Notes under the pieces: generated by a model | Told to the model about the DNA's origin: nothing | Seen by the model: only the letters and a program-made list of their open reading frames with translations | The model's database searches: none | Position numbers and translations under genes: made by a program | From: Pseudomonas cerasi | GTDB lineage: Bacteria > Pseudomonadota > Gammaproteobacteria > Pseudomonadales > Pseudomonadaceae | NCBI RefSeq assembly: GCF_900074915.1 | Contig: NZ_LT222319.1 | Location: 865,001 to 929,000 of the forward strand | DNA length: 64,000 nt | Direction of reading: 5' to 3' | Part shown: piece by piece, positions 62,919 to 64,000 of the stretch | How the letters are laid out: each line of letters starts with the position of its first letter | How positions within the stretch are numbered: the first letter of the stretch is position 1

Positions 62919-64000
62919 TCAAACAGCTGATTTAACCAGAATGCTTTCGTCGATCTGTTCAATCGAAGTCACCCCGGTCAACGTCATCGCCACATGCATT
63001 TCCCTGGCGAAAATATCCAGCATATTCTCGACGCCACGCTGCCCATCGGCGCCCAGCGCATAGGCCATCGAACGTCCGAGCAATATGCCCTTGGCGCCGA
63101 GGGCGAGCATGCGCACCACATCAAGACCCGAGCGAATGCCGGAGTCGGCCAGCACCGTCAGGTCACTGCCGACCGCCTGAACAATAGGCGGCAAAGCCTT
63201 GGCGGTGGACAGCGCGCCATCCAGCTGGCGTCCGCCGTGGTTGGATACCACAATGCCGTCCGCGCCAAAACTCAGCGCATCCCTGGCATCCTGCGGATCG
63301 AGAATGCCCTTGATGATCATCGGGCCTTGCCAGAACTCACGAATCCACTCCAGATCCTTCCAGCTGATGGACGGGTCGAAGTTGTTCGCCAGCCAGCCCA
63401 CATAATCTTCCAGCGTGGTGGCCTTGCCCAGGTATCTGGAGATATTGCCCAGATCATGAGGGCGACCGAGCAGGCCGACATTCAGCGCCCAGTCCGGCTT
63501 GGTCATGGCTTGCAGAATGCGTCGAGGCGCGGCATAAGGCCCGGACATGCCCGAGTGCGCATCGCGATAACGCGCACCGGGTGTTGGCATGTCGACGGTA
63601 AAGACCAGCGTCGTGACGCCCGCCGCCTTGGCACGCTCCAGAGCGTTTTTCATAAAGCCACGGTCTTTGAGCACGTAGAGCTGAAACCAGATCGCCTGCT
63701 TGCTCTGCGACGCTACCTCTTCAATCGAACACACCGACACCGTCGACAGGCAGAATGGAATCCGCTTGTTCGCCGCGGCCTTGGCTGCCTGCACTTCACC
63801 CCGGCGCGCATACATTCCGCTCAGGCCCACGGGGCTGAGGACAATCGGCATGGCCAGGGTTTCGCCAAACAGCCTGGTTTCAAGACTCACGTTATCGACA
63901 TTTTTGAGGACGCGCTGGCGCAGGCTGATATCGGCCAGGTCCGAACCATTGGCACGCAGCGTGTGCTCTGCATACGCACCGCCGTCAATGTAATCAAACA
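62919..64000 (-). CDS. lldD: L-lactate dehydrogenase (FMN, quinone-linked), C-terminal part
   Basis: The gene continues past the right edge; about 360 residues are visible, beginning within [20 protein letters not shown]. Flavin and active-site blocks of LldD are clear: [49 protein letters not shown] (catalytic His and Arg), and [20 protein letters not shown]. It oxidises L-lactate to pyruvate at the inner membrane. The apparent ATG at 63890 is internal, because the LldD sequence runs on upstream in frame. Confidence 0.95.
   Translation of the reverse strand, partial: FDYIDGGAYAEHTLRANGSDLADISLRQRVLKNVDNVSLETRLFGETLAMPIVLSPVGLSGMYARRGEVQAAKAAANKRIPFCLSTVSVCSIEEVASQSKQAIWFQLYVLKDRGFMKNALERAKAAGVTTLVFTVDMPTPGARYRDAHSGMSGPYAAPRRILQAMTKPDWALNVGLLGRPHDLGNISRYLGKATTLEDYVGWLANNFDPSISWKDLEWIREFWQGPMIIKGILDPQDARDALSFGADGIVVSNHGGRQLDGALSTAKALPPIVQAVGSDLTVLADSGIRSGLDVVRMLALGAKGILLGRSMAYALGADGQRGVENMLDIFAREMHVAMTLTGVTSIEQIDESILVKSAV

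Overview
The window looks like a chromosomal segment of a plant-associated Pseudomonas of the P. syringae group. The uronate dehydrogenase at 54.6-55.4 kb reads as essentially the characterised P. syringae Udh, and phosphatidylcholine synthase, a family 9 pectate lyase, large pseudomonad-type DNA polymerase III psi and MksBEF condensin all fit. The organism name is an inference; gene calls come from reading translations and motifs, with no database search.

Layout. 1-2.0 kb: 3' part of a 23S rRNA gene, 5S rRNA and terminator. 2.1-3.3 kb: secreted pectate lyase. 3.5-8.3 kb: mksF-mksE-mksB on the minus strand. 8.4-18.9 kb: housekeeping genes (holD-rimI, beta carbonic anhydrase, an MCP, HD hydrolase, AT3/SGNH acyltransferase, YjdM, DCC protein, SotB, Pcs). 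19-26.2 kb: PhoD-like phosphoesterase, a transmembrane MCP, GNAT, diguanylate cyclase and a soluble PAS-PAS chemoreceptor. 26.4-31.5 kb: an orphan type VI secretion cargo cassette: PAAR protein, PAAR-TTR protein, a PD-(D/E)XK (VRR-NUC-like) nuclease and three tandem mosaic immunity-type genes. 31.5-39.3 kb: a divergent locus, GNAT-phoD on one side and exbD-tonB-TonB receptor-exbB-phospholipase D on the other, separated by an 11-bp-periodic array that reads as a multi-unit PhoB box. 39.3-46.9 kb: AaaT-like GNAT, MltA, a RES/Xre toxin-antitoxin pair, a receiver-CheC plus PAS pair, stand-alone AroA, and an ECF sigma/ChrR pair with its own TGATCC-N16-CGTA promoter. 47-48.7 kb: a small plastic region with a secreted orphan protein, a vapC remnant, a duplicated scrap of the neighbouring epimerase gene and intact vapBC. 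48.8-57.2 kb: a uronate uptake and oxidation regulon (OprD porin, Udh, lactonase, TRAP transporter, EamA exporter, mutarotase). 57.3-64 kb: an SDR, two divergent MCPs, a small periplasmic 11-residue-repeat protein and the C-terminal part of LldD.

How the parts connect. The pectate lyase, OprD porin, TRAP transporter, Udh and lactonase make a plausible route from pectin to aldaric acids. Two nearly superimposable promoters (TTGACA-N18-RATAAT followed by a TNGT-N3-ACNA type palindrome at the start point) precede udh and the oprD unit, and AAYAAYAA motifs lie at the starts of udh, dctP and oprD, suggesting control by a GntR/FadR-type repressor and by Crc/Hfq. The Pho array suggests the unusual TonB locus serves phosphorus acquisition. 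Four of the five chemoreceptor genes have sigma-28-like promoters with exact 11-bp spacing. No insertion sequence, integrase, prophage, tRNA or CRISPR array was recognised.
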